DNA from: Candidatus Moranbacteria bacterium CG_4_8_14_3_um_filter_41_13
GTDB taxonomy: Bacteria; Patescibacteriota; Minisyncoccia; Moranbacterales; UBA1568
DNA: 25,337 nt
Direction of reading: 5' to 3'
NCBI GenBank assembly: GCA_002782305.1
Contig: PFHN01000054.1
Coordinates: 1 to 25,337, forward strand
Numbering within the stretch: the first letter of the stretch is position 1; each line of letters opens with the position of its first letter. Below, one piece after another: positions 16,255 through 24,592 of the stretch. Both the position numbers and the translations under genes were made by a program. Below the pieces are notes generated by a model, which had not been told where the DNA came from, ran no database searches, and saw only the letters and a list, made by a program, of their open reading frames with translations.

Positions 16255-16653
16255 TTATTTTCTTTCTGCTTCTTCTTTTGCTTTTTTCCAAGCTTTCTTC
16301 GCTAAAACATAAAGAACAAACACCATCGCTGTTTCGATAGGAAGGAAATTGAGACCAAAACCAATCGCCTCAACGAGCCCAAAAAAGATAACAATAAGCC
16401 CCCGCGTGATCTGCATATTCTGTGCCCCCCCTGATCGATCAAACATCGTCAAGAGAATCCAAATAAGAAAGGAGAGGCAAATAGTGATAATAGTACCAAT
16501 GCCTGGAAGGGAACCGATAAATACAAGATCAAGCAAGTCTTTGAAAAGAGCAATAATCCCAACACCTCCGTACAGAAAAAGTGACGGTTTCTCTCCGGTA
16601 AACTTCGGATTTTCTGAGTGATTTCTCTTCTCTCTTCCTCTGCGTAATGCCAT
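16255..16653 (-). CDS. small membrane protein in the VirB4 locus (132 aa)
   Basis: A basic N-terminus (RRGREKRNH) is followed by about three to four hydrophobic segments (about 27-47, 51-71, 85-102, 104-118) and a Lys/Glu-rich C-terminal tail (AKKAWKKAKEEAERK). It begins 23 nt after the VirB4 stop and precedes the CPBP gene on the same strand. No family is recognised. Its topology would suit a small inner-membrane subunit of the apparatus, in the way VirB3 accompanies VirB4, but there is no sequence evidence of homology. Stop TAA. Confidence 0.7.
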   Translation of the reverse strand: MALRRGREKRNHSENPKFTGEKPSLFLYGGVGIIALFKDLLDLVFIGSLPGIGTIITICLSFLIWILLTMFDRSGGAQNMQITRGLIVIFFGLVEAIGFGLNFLPIETAMVFVLYVLAKKAWKKAKEEAERK

Positions 16654-16676
16654 AGGTATACACCATTAACAATTCT

Positions 16677-18539
16677 CTACCTTCCTGCATCGAAGTCTGC
16701 TTTGGCTTGTTCTATTTCAAGAAGCTGTTTCGGATCTGACGTGATAATCTGGTCTTCACTGTAGGAAGCGATGATCTTGATCGCGGCATGTTTCGCTCCA
16801 GCAAAGAAAATACCTTCTCCGACATTGCTCTCAAGAAGAAGAAATTTCTCATGATCCGTCAGGTAAAATGTTTCTGCAACCAAATCGATCGATGATGGAG
16901 ATTGACGGAGAAGTAGCTGCATCGAAGAGTTGGTAATAATCGGCTTCCCATAACGAGAGACATTGAAATCCCCGATATCTTGGGTAATAGTTGTGAGTCC
17001 GGTGTAATACTTACGACAACGCTTGGCAATACCAAAGATAAATGAGGCAGCATCTTCGTGTTGCATCATAATCCACGCTTCATCAACGACGATGATACGC
17101 TTCTTCATATGCGCACGGATCTCATTCCAAATAAACTGCAGAATAATATACATCGCGATGGGACGCAATTCTTCTTCTAAATCACGAATATTAAATACCA
17201 CCAACTGATTCGCTGTCTCGATGTTTGTTTGTTTATTGAGAAATCCACCAAAGATACCTTCGGTGTAGCGCTCCAAACGTGCTGCGAGCGATTCCGCTCC
17301 TTCCATATTCTCAAGTACTGCATACAAATCAGACATCGTCGGGAAAGAAGCAGAAGTCAGTTTCGAGAAATCTGTTGACTCCAAAATATCCCTCATTGCA
17401 TAAGTTTCTCGTATCGCACGATCGATAATCGAATCTTCTTCTGGTGTAATAGAGCCAAGCATCAAGTGAAGGAGTCCGATCAAGCTTGCAATAGAATTCC
17501 GAAAAACATCTGCGCTATTCTCATCACCGATGTTTGTCGGAAGATCAAAAGGATTGAGATGCACATCAGAAGAAAGAGAAATTTTAAGAAAGGTTCCTCC
17601 TACCGCATCACACAAATGTTTATATTCATTTTCTGGATCGATAATAATAACACTCGCACCAAACATCATCGAACGGAGGACTTCCAATTTTACCGTATAA
17701 CTTTTTCCAGCACCAGACTTAGCAAAAACCACCATATTCGCATTTTCCATCTTGAAACGATCGAAGAGAATAAGACTATTATTGTGTCTATTGATGCCAT
17801 ACAAGATACCTTCATTTGAAGAAAGATCAGAGGACACAAAAGGAAAGGTAGTAGAAAGTGGTTCGGTATTGAGGTTACTTGCCACGTCAAGTACATCACT
17901 GGCTAGCGGTCTTGTAGCGATAAAACCTTGATCCATACGCATCACAGCTGGTTTTACATATACGAGCTGAGCTTCGAGAATAGATTCTATCAGCTGAGAT
18001 TTATCACTGAGTTCCTTCTCGTCTGCACCGTATACTGTGAGATACAGTCCGAAGCGGAAAAATTTTTCTGTTCCTTGTTGTAAATTGGTACGTAGTGATT
18101 CGATATCCTGCAAAGCCGTCTCAAGCACAGGATCACTAATCTTCCCTCCTTCGGCTTCGATACTCATCTGTGATTGAACTTGAGTGGAAGATTTACGGAG
18201 ATTCTTCAATATCTCTGCCGTATCGATCGGATGGATGAAGAAGGCTGTATCCATTGAAAAATCGATATTGATAATAGGAGAAAACCAGTTGGTAGAAAGA
18301 AATCTCGGATATGCTACAACAAAATACGTACGAGAAAGAACTTCTCCTACTTGCATCGTATTCGGCGTGAGCTTGATCGCTGGCGGAGAGATGAAGTCAC
18401 GGATAGTGGTGAGGCCTTCTTGATACAACTTTTCTCCCTCACTCATTTCTGGAGAATCGAAAATTGAGAACATTCTCTTCTGAAAAGGAGCTTTTTTCGA
18501 ATCTGTTTTCTTATCAATAATTTCGATACCTTGAGTCAT
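16677..18539 (-). CDS. virB4: VirB4/TraC-like type IV secretion ATPase
   Basis: A 620-aa cytoplasmic ATPase that energises type IV secretion-like machines. Residues 40-240 form the VirB4-type N-terminal fold (VGEVLSRTYFVVAYPRFLSTNWFSPIINIDFSMDTAFFIHP). ANMVVFAKSGAGKSYTVKLE has the Walker A (273-280), VIIIDPENEYKHLCDAVGG the conserved DPE segment (301-303), KRIIVVDEAW the Walker B (482-487), and LTTITQDIGDF a TQ motif (about 515-525). IVTNSS- and FFAGAKHAAIKI-type segments at the C-terminus match the Patescibacteria VirB4 group I know. It starts 21 nt after the VirB4-N gene and is followed by the 132-aa membrane gene. Stop TAG. Confidence 0.95.
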   Translation of the reverse strand: MTQGIEIIDKKTDSKKAPFQKRMFSIFDSPEMSEGEKLYQEGLTTIRDFISPPAIKLTPNTMQVGEVLSRTYFVVAYPRFLSTNWFSPIINIDFSMDTAFFIHPIDTAEILKNLRKSSTQVQSQMSIEAEGGKISDPVLETALQDIESLRTNLQQGTEKFFRFGLYLTVYGADEKELSDKSQLIESILEAQLVYVKPAVMRMDQGFIATRPLASDVLDVASNLNTEPLSTTFPFVSSDLSSNEGILYGINRHNNSLILFDRFKMENANMVVFAKSGAGKSYTVKLEVLRSMMFGASVIIIDPENEYKHLCDAVGGTFLKISLSSDVHLNPFDLPTNIGDENSADVFRNSIASLIGLLHLMLGSITPEEDSIIDRAIRETYAMRDILESTDFSKLTSASFPTMSDLYAVLENMEGAESLAARLERYTEGIFGGFLNKQTNIETANQLVVFNIRDLEEELRPIAMYIILQFIWNEIRAHMKKRIIVVDEAWIMMQHEDAASFIFGIAKRCRKYYTGLTTITQDIGDFNVSRYGKPIITNSSMQLLLRQSPSSIDLVAETFYLTDHEKFLLLESNVGEGIFFAGAKHAAIKIIASYSEDQIITSDPKQLLEIEQAKADFDAGR

Positions 18540-18560
18540 GATTTTGAATGCTTTTATTTT

Positions 18561-19250
18561 TTAGAAAGATGATATTTCTACGCTGTTAATATCTTTTACT
18601 ACCGAAGCAGTGAAGAGTGTCGGATTGTAACTGTTATAGAGGATTTCGATAATTTCTGCAGTATTGAGCGGTGCAACGCGTACGCCTGTACCACTAAGCG
18701 CTTGTATGACATGTTCTACTCGTTGTAAGAGCTGAGAATGATATGTTTCAAAACGTTGATTTGTTCCTCCTCCTGAAGCCTCTTTGGGACGAAAGATACC
18801 AAAGAGTTTGTTCTGCAAGCCTCCCTCTTTGTCTTCTACCGGAGAAAAAGGGACAACGACATAGAAATATTTCGACATAATACTCGAAATGTCCGTCAAG
18901 TTTTTAATAAAAAGCTTATACTCACTAATCTGAAAACGAAGTAACTCACTCTCTTGTTCCTTTTCTGCGCCATTCAAAAGTTCGATGTATGGATTGATAT
19001 TGAAACGACGAGAAGAAACGACAATCTGGAGAGGAAAGTCGAGAGAGTTAAGAAAGGATTGATATTGACCGATAATAGCATCTTGTTCTTCAGAAGACTT
19101 CAGGTCAAAGTTAATAGAAGAGACGAGAAGTATCGAACGAAGTGATCCGTTCTTCATCACAATGGCACCATCGCGAATCTTATCCACATCTACATACTGT
19201 TGTGTACTCGATCCTCCCTGTGTCCCTTTCTTTGGATTCAAAAATTCCAT
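18561..19250 (-). CDS. TraC-like / VirB4 N-terminal domain protein
   Basis: A 229-aa protein with STQQYVDVDKIRDGAIVMKNGSLRSILLVSSINFDLKS at the N-terminus, then QDAIIGQYQSFLNSLDFPLQIVVSSRRFNINPYIE and FYVVVPFSP. This corresponds to the very N-terminal region of VirB4/TraC proteins and, in Patescibacteria, is a separate gene directly before VirB4. There is no nucleotide-binding motif. It probably docks the ATPase on the PrgI/VirB3-VirB6 membrane complex. It starts 38 nt after the PrgI stop and ends 21 nt before VirB4. No frameshift is needed: start, stop and spacing are normal. Stop TAA. Confidence 0.88.
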   Translation of the reverse strand: MEFLNPKKGTQGGSSTQQYVDVDKIRDGAIVMKNGSLRSILLVSSINFDLKSSEEQDAIIGQYQSFLNSLDFPLQIVVSSRRFNINPYIELLNGAEKEQESELLRFQISEYKLFIKNLTDISSIMSKYFYVVVPFSPVEDKEGGLQNKLFGIFRPKEASGGGTNQRFETYHSQLLQRVEHVIQALSGTGVRVAPLNTAEIIEILYNSYNPTLFTASVVKDINSVEISSF

Positions 19251-19288
19251 TTTCTTACTTTTATTTTTTATCTTTTATCTTTTTCTTC

Positions 19289-19705
19289 TTACTTACGATC
19301 CATATTCTGATTGTCGAGTATTTTTGCAAATGCTCGAAGCTTCTCTTCACTCATTTGTTTCGATGGGACTATTTTATGTGACTGTGATATATCAACTGGC
19401 TTTACTTCAGGCTTCTTCTCAGCAGAGCGTCTCCATACTGCTATTTTTGGCCTAAAAAGGAAGAGGACTGTATAGAAAACAAATGTCGTCATCGGAAAGC
19501 CGTTTGGTCTATAGAAAGCAAAAATAACAAAGAGGAGGACAGTCGGAATGGTCGCAATGATAAAAAGTGTGGTATCGAATAGTTTGAAAAATAACATAAT
19601 CACTGTACCCATACCAATCATCCAGCCTAACTGCTTCCAAGTAAGTGGGCCTGCGATCTTGTCTTCGACATCAATAAATTGTGGAACACTAAACATCATA
19701 TACAT
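19289..19705 (-). CDS. prgI: PrgI-family membrane protein of the T4SS-like locus
   Basis: A 138-aa protein opening with FSVPQFIDVEDKIAGPLTWKQLGWMIG, the signature of PrgI family proteins, which are the VirB3-like partner of VirB4 in Gram-positive-type conjugation systems. Two to three membrane helices (about 25-41, 46-64, 72-86) are followed by a charged cytoplasmic tail of about 45 residues. The start could be any of the ATGs at 19705, 19699 or 19696; the first is given. It is the first gene after a leader with its own promoter (19791-19799) and directly precedes the VirB4-N gene. Stop TAA. Confidence 0.9.
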   Translation of the reverse strand: MYMMFSVPQFIDVEDKIAGPLTWKQLGWMIGMGTVIMLFFKLFDTTLFIIATIPTVLLFVIFAFYRPNGFPMTTFVFYTVLFLFRPKIAVWRRSAEKKPEVKPVDISQSHKIVPSKQMSEEKLRAFAKILDNQNMDRK

Positions 19706-19790
19706 TCAGAACAAAAAAATAACAGACAGAGGCAAACTTTCGCTTCACTCACTTCGTTTGGTAATAGACAGAGCTTCTCACTGTTTCTTT

Positions 19791-19799
19791 ATTATATCA
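19791..19799 (-). promoter_or_regulatory. extended -10 promoter upstream of prgI
   Basis: The minus strand reads TGATATAAT, just past the stop of the 398-aa gene. It would start a transcript near 19784 with an 80-nt leader to prgI. The leader has repeats of GCTCTGTCT/GCCTCTGTCT and a possible weak stem before an ATTTTTTT tract. Confidence 0.55.
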
Positions 19800-19815
19800 C
19801 ACTCACTTGAATGTA

Positions 19816-21012
19816 CTAATTATCTCTGTGTGATGGGCGAATAATAAATGGATTGGCATCTTCAAATACTCTTGGCCTTGGCTTCTTTATAGGTATGTCT
19901 GGCATCACAAATGGCACAGCTCCTGACAGAGAACCTGCAGGAACGGCTTTTTTTGTCACAACAAATGGTTTTACTTCTTTCTTCTCTTCTCTTTTCACCT
20001 CGTGTTTCGTTTCCATTGTTTGTGTCAACATTTCTTTCTCTACCGGAAAAATATGACTCGAAGAAAAACGGAGTGTATTATCACTTGAAGGAGAAGGAGT
20101 ATCTACTCCTTGATGAAAAGCCAGTCCTGGTTTCATATGAATCTCTCTTGCTTTCGGCACTGAATCATTCACTGGAGTTACCTTTTGACTCCCAAAAGTA
20201 AATGGTGACCTATTGGTCATCTGAACAGGCGGTTTGTTCGTAGCCACTACAGTCACATCACTACTTATAGGAAAAATGATTTCCTGACTCTCCACATCAA
20301 TCGAAAGTGGAAAATTTCCTTCGATAGACTTGATAAGCAAACTGACATACTCTCTTTCTATTGGAGAAAGTTTCTTACCATTTTCAGAGCGGAATAAAAA
20401 ATCACCAATCGCTACGCTGTCGTGGTGTCCCACACCGAGTTCATCACGATAATACTTGATCCAATATGAAAGCGATGGACGAACAGGTTCACCTTGTGTT
20501 TTGATACGAATTCTTTCTTTGGTAATGAGTTGGTCACCTAATCTTTCATATTGAGAAAGAGCCTGCAGTACAGGAAGGTTCATCGTCACTTTCTTCGGCA
20601 TTATTTCTTCTTCTTTTTCTACTACCAACTTTGGCTCAATAGTGAGGATCTCTTTTTGAATAAATTGTACTATAGCTTTTGCCTGATTGGGGTCGCCACC
20701 ACCAGTGGTCATAAGCATCGAGCCAATTTTCGCTTCACATGCTTCGAGCGTGAGTTCCTTGAAGAATATCTTGCGAATGAAAAGACTTATATATCCAGTG
20801 GACATATTACTAATACCAAACTTTTCCTGTAAAGATTGTATCTTAAAGAATATTTCTTTAGAGGTGAGGATGTTTTGTTCCTTCTCTGGTAATGATCGTA
20901 GGACATCCCAATCTTCGGCATTGGCACCACATTTTCCAGATTGAACAGATCCATCAGAAAAAACCATCATGGGAAAATAAATCAAAATTGCACTGTTTTG
21001 TTGTTCTGTCAT
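19816..21012 (-). CDS. uncharacterised protein of the T4SS-like locus (398 aa)
   Basis: A 398-aa soluble protein lacking a signal peptide or membrane helix. The N-terminal 100 residues look helical. A compact segment at about 170-245 (GEPVRPSLSYWIKYYRDELGVG and ERNGKKLSPIEREYVSLLIKS-like text) resembles a conserved block found beside VirB6 in Patescibacteria. The last 150 residues are Pro/Lys/Val-rich and probably disordered, including a KREEKKEVKPFV stretch. It lies 14 nt after the VirB6-like gene and precedes the prgI promoter. Function is unknown; a cytoplasmic adaptor for the apparatus is a guess from location. Stop TAG. Confidence 0.75.
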   Translation of the reverse strand: MTEQQNSAILIYFPMMVFSDGSVQSGKCGANAEDWDVLRSLPEKEQNILTSKEIFFKIQSLQEKFGISNMSTGYISLFIRKIFFKELTLEACEAKIGSMLMTTGGGDPNQAKAIVQFIQKEILTIEPKLVVEKEEEIMPKKVTMNLPVLQALSQYERLGDQLITKERIRIKTQGEPVRPSLSYWIKYYRDELGVGHHDSVAIGDFLFRSENGKKLSPIEREYVSLLIKSIEGNFPLSIDVESQEIIFPISSDVTVVATNKPPVQMTNRSPFTFGSQKVTPVNDSVPKAREIHMKPGLAFHQGVDTPSPSSDNTLRFSSSHIFPVEKEMLTQTMETKHEVKREEKKEVKPFVVTKKAVPAGSLSGAVPFVMPDIPIKKPRPRVFEDANPFIIRPSHRDN

Positions 21013-21026
21013 AGTATTATTTTCTC

Positions 21027-22982
21027 CTAACCGATGGCATCATTAACTGATTTATTAAGCTTCTTTCTGATTTCCTGTACTCGCTGAACATCTTCCATTA
21101 TTCCAGACCCTTCGAGATCTCTTATGTGCTGACGCGCCTCATTTGCATATCTTGGATCAGTAAAGATTCTCTGTTTTGCGACTTCTTCTGCTGTCATGCC
21201 ATCAAAAAGATCTTTGACAGCTGCTTGCGCAGACCCTCCTGGTGCTGACGCTGCCACTGAAACAAGTGTCCCTGTACGCCCTTCTTTTCTCATCTTGCCA
21301 TCAAGCTTATTCTTAACAGCTGGGTTTACATTGGCTATTGACTGATATTCTGCATCAGACATATTAAGTGCATTGTCACTCGCTTTATCTATGAGCGCAA
21401 CGATAGCCTTCGTATTATTTCCTAAACGTCCAATTGCAGCAGCAAGATCAGCTCCCATGTTATAAATCTCTGCCCCAGCTTTCTTGGTTAATTCCTCTGT
21501 CTTTTCAGGGATTGCACCAGCCATACTTCTGTTAGCATGTGCCATAGCACTTATAGCTTCGTTCATTTCTGCGCCATTTCGAAGCATGTCTTTTTTCGAT
21601 AAGATTCTTGTTGCTGCTTCTATTTCAGCATTATCCGTACCACTAGTTCGATCGTTCATCCTTCTACGGAGTTCTCCTTCACTCATGCGCTCTTCTTCCA
21701 TCTTCTTCTCTGCTTCTGCCACTTTCTTATTATGTTGATTTTCTACAACACGATTATAACCATCTCTGCCACTACCGACACGACCAGCCACTCTTTCTTC
21801 TTTTTGTTTTGATGCATCCTTCCAGTATTTCGGCGTAGCAAACTTAAGAACCTTATTATTTTCCGCACGTTCTTTCAATCCAGAAACAACACCTCTTGTA
21901 TAAGCGTTATTTGTTAGAGGATTATTATACGCTTTCTTCCCCATCCATTTGGAGAAAGCTTGACCCTTACCCACAACAGAACCAGCACCGGCGATAGACA
22001 TTTTCTGAGCAAGCCCCATCGCTACCCAAAGCATAATGATTGGAATAGTGAAGAGGAGCATCGAAGCGTAGAAAGAAGGCTCTATCGATGTCGTTCCTGC
22101 AACCGTTTGCATACCCTGTATCAATTTACTACTCGTCCCCGCCGTACCCGCTCCCAGAGAAGAAAAAACTCGCACAGACATAAGGAGCATCAGCATCGCT
22201 GCAGGACCAAAAAAAGCATATTTCCAAAAATTTTCCCACCACATCTTACCATATGTGTCGAGTTTTGGAATAATAGAAGCAGCGAACCCCACGGATGAAA
22301 ACATAACCAAAACAACAAGCACTACAAGGCGAATCACAAACATAACAGATAAAACGAGGAGTGTGACAGAAAAAATGAAAAGAAAAACAATGGCCATCAA
22401 GATACGAGATACATCTGATTCATCTTTCTTTGGTAATAGCTTGGTTTCAAGAGCTGTCGCGGACATCACCTGACCGAAGAGATCTGTATTCCCACCCTCT
22501 CTCGCCATCATCTGATTGGCAAAGAAATACATCGGGACATTGGTCATATCAATGAGCGCTCTCGATACTGGAAAACTGAAGTTGATGAACAGTGCTGCCA
22601 GTACCAAACTGAGGAGAGTTTTCTTGAAATTCTTCTCAATTTGGAAAATGACAGAGAAGGCGGTATACAGCAAAATAAGAATAAAGAAAAGATTGAAAAA
22701 ATCACGAATGAATTTCCATGATTCATACACACCTGGATTGTTCATGAGTTCCTGGATACTTTCTGGCTTGATTGCCCATTCAAAAATCGTAATAGCTAGA
22801 GAAGCAAAGATTCCAAACATCACAAAAATACCATAGAGAATTTCATTCACCCATGTACTTGGGTCATACCATGTAGCCTCTGCAAAATGCGTTTGAGTCA
22901 AAAAAATAACACCACAAAAAAAAGGGAGTATCAAAAAGAAGATCAGGCGATTTTTTTTTCTATTTTTTTCTGTAAAAACCAT
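21027..22982 (-). CDS. VirB6/TrbL-like polytopic protein with long cytoplasmic tail
   Basis: A 651-aa protein. The first 330 residues have a leading hydrophobic segment (13-34) and about six further helices (47-68, 93-115, 122-140, 195-232, 255-272, 306-325), with WYDPSTWVNEILYGIFV after the first. This layout matches VirB6/TrbL-like channel components of type IV secretion. The tail (335-651) is soluble, charged and alanine-rich with coiled-coil potential (NKKVAEAEKKMEEERMSEGELRRRM, about 425-450), probably cytoplasmic. GAGAGATGT precedes the ATG. The gene follows a terminator and an extended -10 promoter (23025-23033), and is followed by the 398-aa gene after 14 nt. Stop TAG. Confidence 0.85.
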   Translation of the reverse strand: MVFTEKNRKKNRLIFFLILPFFCGVIFLTQTHFAEATWYDPSTWVNEILYGIFVMFGIFASLAITIFEWAIKPESIQELMNNPGVYESWKFIRDFFNLFFILILLYTAFSVIFQIEKNFKKTLLSLVLAALFINFSFPVSRALIDMTNVPMYFFANQMMAREGGNTDLFGQVMSATALETKLLPKKDESDVSRILMAIVFLFIFSVTLLVLSVMFVIRLVVLVVLVMFSSVGFAASIIPKLDTYGKMWWENFWKYAFFGPAAMLMLLMSVRVFSSLGAGTAGTSSKLIQGMQTVAGTTSIEPSFYASMLLFTIPIIMLWVAMGLAQKMSIAGAGSVVGKGQAFSKWMGKKAYNNPLTNNAYTRGVVSGLKERAENNKVLKFATPKYWKDASKQKEERVAGRVGSGRDGYNRVVENQHNKKVAEAEKKMEEERMSEGELRRRMNDRTSGTDNAEIEAATRILSKKDMLRNGAEMNEAISAMAHANRSMAGAIPEKTEELTKKAGAEIYNMGADLAAAIGRLGNNTKAIVALIDKASDNALNMSDAEYQSIANVNPAVKNKLDGKMRKEGRTGTLVSVAASAPGGSAQAAVKDLFDGMTAEEVAKQRIFTDPRYANEARQHIRDLEGSGIMEDVQRVQEIRKKLNKSVNDAIG

Positions 22983-23024
22983 ACATCTCTCAAATAATAG
23001 AGAGTCAAAAAATTATCTACATAC

Positions 23025-23033
23025 AGTATACCA
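23025..23033 (-). promoter_or_regulatory. extended -10 promoter of the VirB6-like gene
   Basis: The minus strand reads TGGTATACT immediately after the terminator of the LysM-CHAP gene, about 42 bp before the VirB6-like ATG. No good -35 is visible. Confidence 0.6.
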
Positions 23034-23037
23034 CAAT

Positions 23038-23080
23038 AAAAAAAAGAAGGAAGGATTTGTGTCGACACTTCCTTCCTTCT
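23038..23080 (-). terminator. intrinsic terminator of the LysM-CHAP gene
   Basis: AGAAGGAAGGA (23045-23055) pairs perfectly with TCCTTCCTTCT (23070-23080); the interior contains the palindrome GTGTCGACAC (23059-23068). On the minus strand the hairpin runs into eight T residues. It ends 25 nt past the gene. Confidence 0.9.
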
Positions 23081-23105
23081 GTTTCTCCTCTTCTCATCGC
23101 TCGTC

Positions 23106-24353
23106 CTAGTAGATGAATCCTTTGATTGAACGACTGCTCGCAGAAAGCGTTCTGCGATCAACTTTCCCCCACTTCACATAGTTCATTTCGCTCACGGTAA
23201 TAGTATCTCCACTGACTTTCTCTACGAAAGCCACATGGCCATAGTATCTGTTTTCTGTCGTCACCATAATAGCACCCACTTTCGGAGCACGGCCCGTCTT
23301 GTAACCGAGTGCTTTTGCTTTGTAGAGCCATGTTCCAGCATTACCACTCCATGGGACATAACGCTTGGATGCTACATACCACGTACACCAACCAAATGGG
23401 AATCGGTGTCCTGTACCTGCTTTGCCATCAAGCGTGCGAAAGCCAGAGGATACGTCTTTGGCAGTTCCTCCTGTCGAAGAAGCGTATTCACGACGCTCGA
23501 TGGTTCCGCCCGTATTCACAGTACGAGGCGCAGATATTTCCTTCTTCCCACCAGGAATAATAATCACATCACCAACAGAAACTTCACCATTGGCTGGTAA
23601 TCCATTGTAGGCAATAATCTTGTCTTTTTCTGCCTTGTAATTATTGGCAATCGAATCAAGTGTATCTCCCGCTTTCACGGCATAGGAGAATCCTGCGACA
23701 GGCAAAATAAATATCTGATCTCCTGGCTTTATCTGATCAACATTATCGAGATCATTGGCCCACAAAATGGTATTCACAGTAATGTTATTCCTCGAAGCAA
23801 TACCGCTCACCGTATCGCCTTCTACTACAGTATAGATTTTGACGCCACCTTCTTCTTCTGGATCTCTCGAAATAGAGCTTGTTTCCGTCGAAAGTATGGC
23901 TTGATTCGAAGTGAGTTGTCCCTGCATATCGAGGAGTGAAACTTCGTCTTTCTGGTTTGGATCAATAGTAAGAGAGGTATTAGCGAGTGGCACAGAAGAA
24001 AGATTCTCTCCTTTACTCACCTGTGCTGCTTTGTATTTCCTCGGTGAAGAGGCAATACTAGCGCTCTCAGCACTCACGTATCCAAACAAAGGACTATTCG
24101 CATCGTTCCCCTGAGTCAAGTTACTGGCAGACACAAGAAGGGTACTCGAGGCCACGATAGAAAAAGCAGAGTAGTTTCGAAAGACACGGACGACACGATA
24201 ACCAGAAGCCTCTTTCAAAGAATGAAGAAGATGGGTTTGATACTCATGAATATGTGTATGCAGATCCCTCGTGAAACGATGCATATTGATTTCTTGGTAT
24301 CTTTTCTGTATATGAAAGAAAAAAGACTGCACGAGTCTTCTGCCCGCCATCAT
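23106..24353 (-). CDS. LysM-CHAP peptidoglycan hydrolase, membrane-anchored
   Basis: A wall-cutting enzyme placed beside the secretion genes, where it could open a passage as VirB1 does. Residue numbers count from the TTG at 24410, the longest frame. A basic N-terminal stretch of about 75 residues precedes one membrane helix (about 80-96). Two LysM domains follow (191-236, YTVVEGDTVSGIASRNNI; 242-286, YAVKAGDTLDSIANNYK). The C-terminal CHAP domain has the catalytic Cys342 (FGWCTWYVASKR), His392 (YYGHVAFVEKV) and Asn410 (SEMNYVKWG). The start is uncertain: TTG 24410 lacks a ribosome binding site, so the ATG at 24353 is given; ATGs at 24350 and 24284 are options. The unusually long segment before the helix would lie in the cytoplasm. 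Stop TAG. Confidence 0.9.
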   Translation of the reverse strand: MMAGRRLVQSFFFHIQKRYQEINMHRFTRDLHTHIHEYQTHLLHSLKEASGYRVVRVFRNYSAFSIVASSTLLVSASNLTQGNDANSPLFGYVSAESASIASSPRKYKAAQVSKGENLSSVPLANTSLTIDPNQKDEVSLLDMQGQLTSNQAILSTETSSISRDPEEEGGVKIYTVVEGDTVSGIASRNNITVNTILWANDLDNVDQIKPGDQIFILPVAGFSYAVKAGDTLDSIANNYKAEKDKIIAYNGLPANGEVSVGDVIIIPGGKKEISAPRTVNTGGTIERREYASSTGGTAKDVSSGFRTLDGKAGTGHRFPFGWCTWYVASKRYVPWSGNAGTWLYKAKALGYKTGRAPKVGAIMVTTENRYYGHVAFVEKVSGDTITVSEMNYVKWGKVDRRTLSASSRSIKGFIY

Positions 24354-24493
24354 GCGAGCTTTCAAAAAAGCAATTGGGGATAAAGTTTTTATAAAACTTT
24401 CACCTTTCAACTAATAAATACTGTAGATATATTTTCTCTTCAAAAGAAGAACAAAATAACCATCGAGGATTTATCCTAATTTTTACAAAGTTC

Positions 24494-24522
24494 AGTATAC
24501 CCTTTTCTATACCCTCCGTCAA
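24494..24522 (-). promoter_or_regulatory. promoter of the LysM-CHAP gene
   Basis: On the minus strand TTGACG (24517-24522), 17-bp spacer, TATACT (24494-24499). The spacer and -10 contain two copies of GGGTATA 12 bp apart. The leader to the start is about 75-135 nt, depending on the start codon. Confidence 0.8.
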
Positions 24523-24550
24523 TCTATAAAAGACTCTTTTTCCATTTTTA

Positions 24551-24567
24551 TGGCTCATATAAAGCTT
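24551..24567. repeat. 17-bp direct repeat, copy 1
   Basis: TGGCTCATATAAAGCTT, identical to the copy at 24593-24609. The copies are 42 bp apart start to start, close to four helical turns, between divergent promoters. Confidence 0.85.
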
Positions 24568-24592
24568 ATTCTATGTGCATAAAAAAAATTAT

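Noticed and set aside
18540..18560. VirB4 split as a frameshift or pseudogene
   Set aside because: Both parts have proper starts and stops with a 21-nt gap, and the same two-gene arrangement is familiar from this bacterial group.
23106..24353. LysM-CHAP protein as a phage endolysin
   Set aside because: It has a membrane anchor and its own chromosomal-style promoter and terminator, lies beside T4SS-like genes, and no phage genes are present.
24440..24463. Seven-codon leader peptide before the LysM-CHAP gene
   Set aside because: Too short to judge, no strong ribosome binding site, and it would be a rare TGA-terminated frame here.
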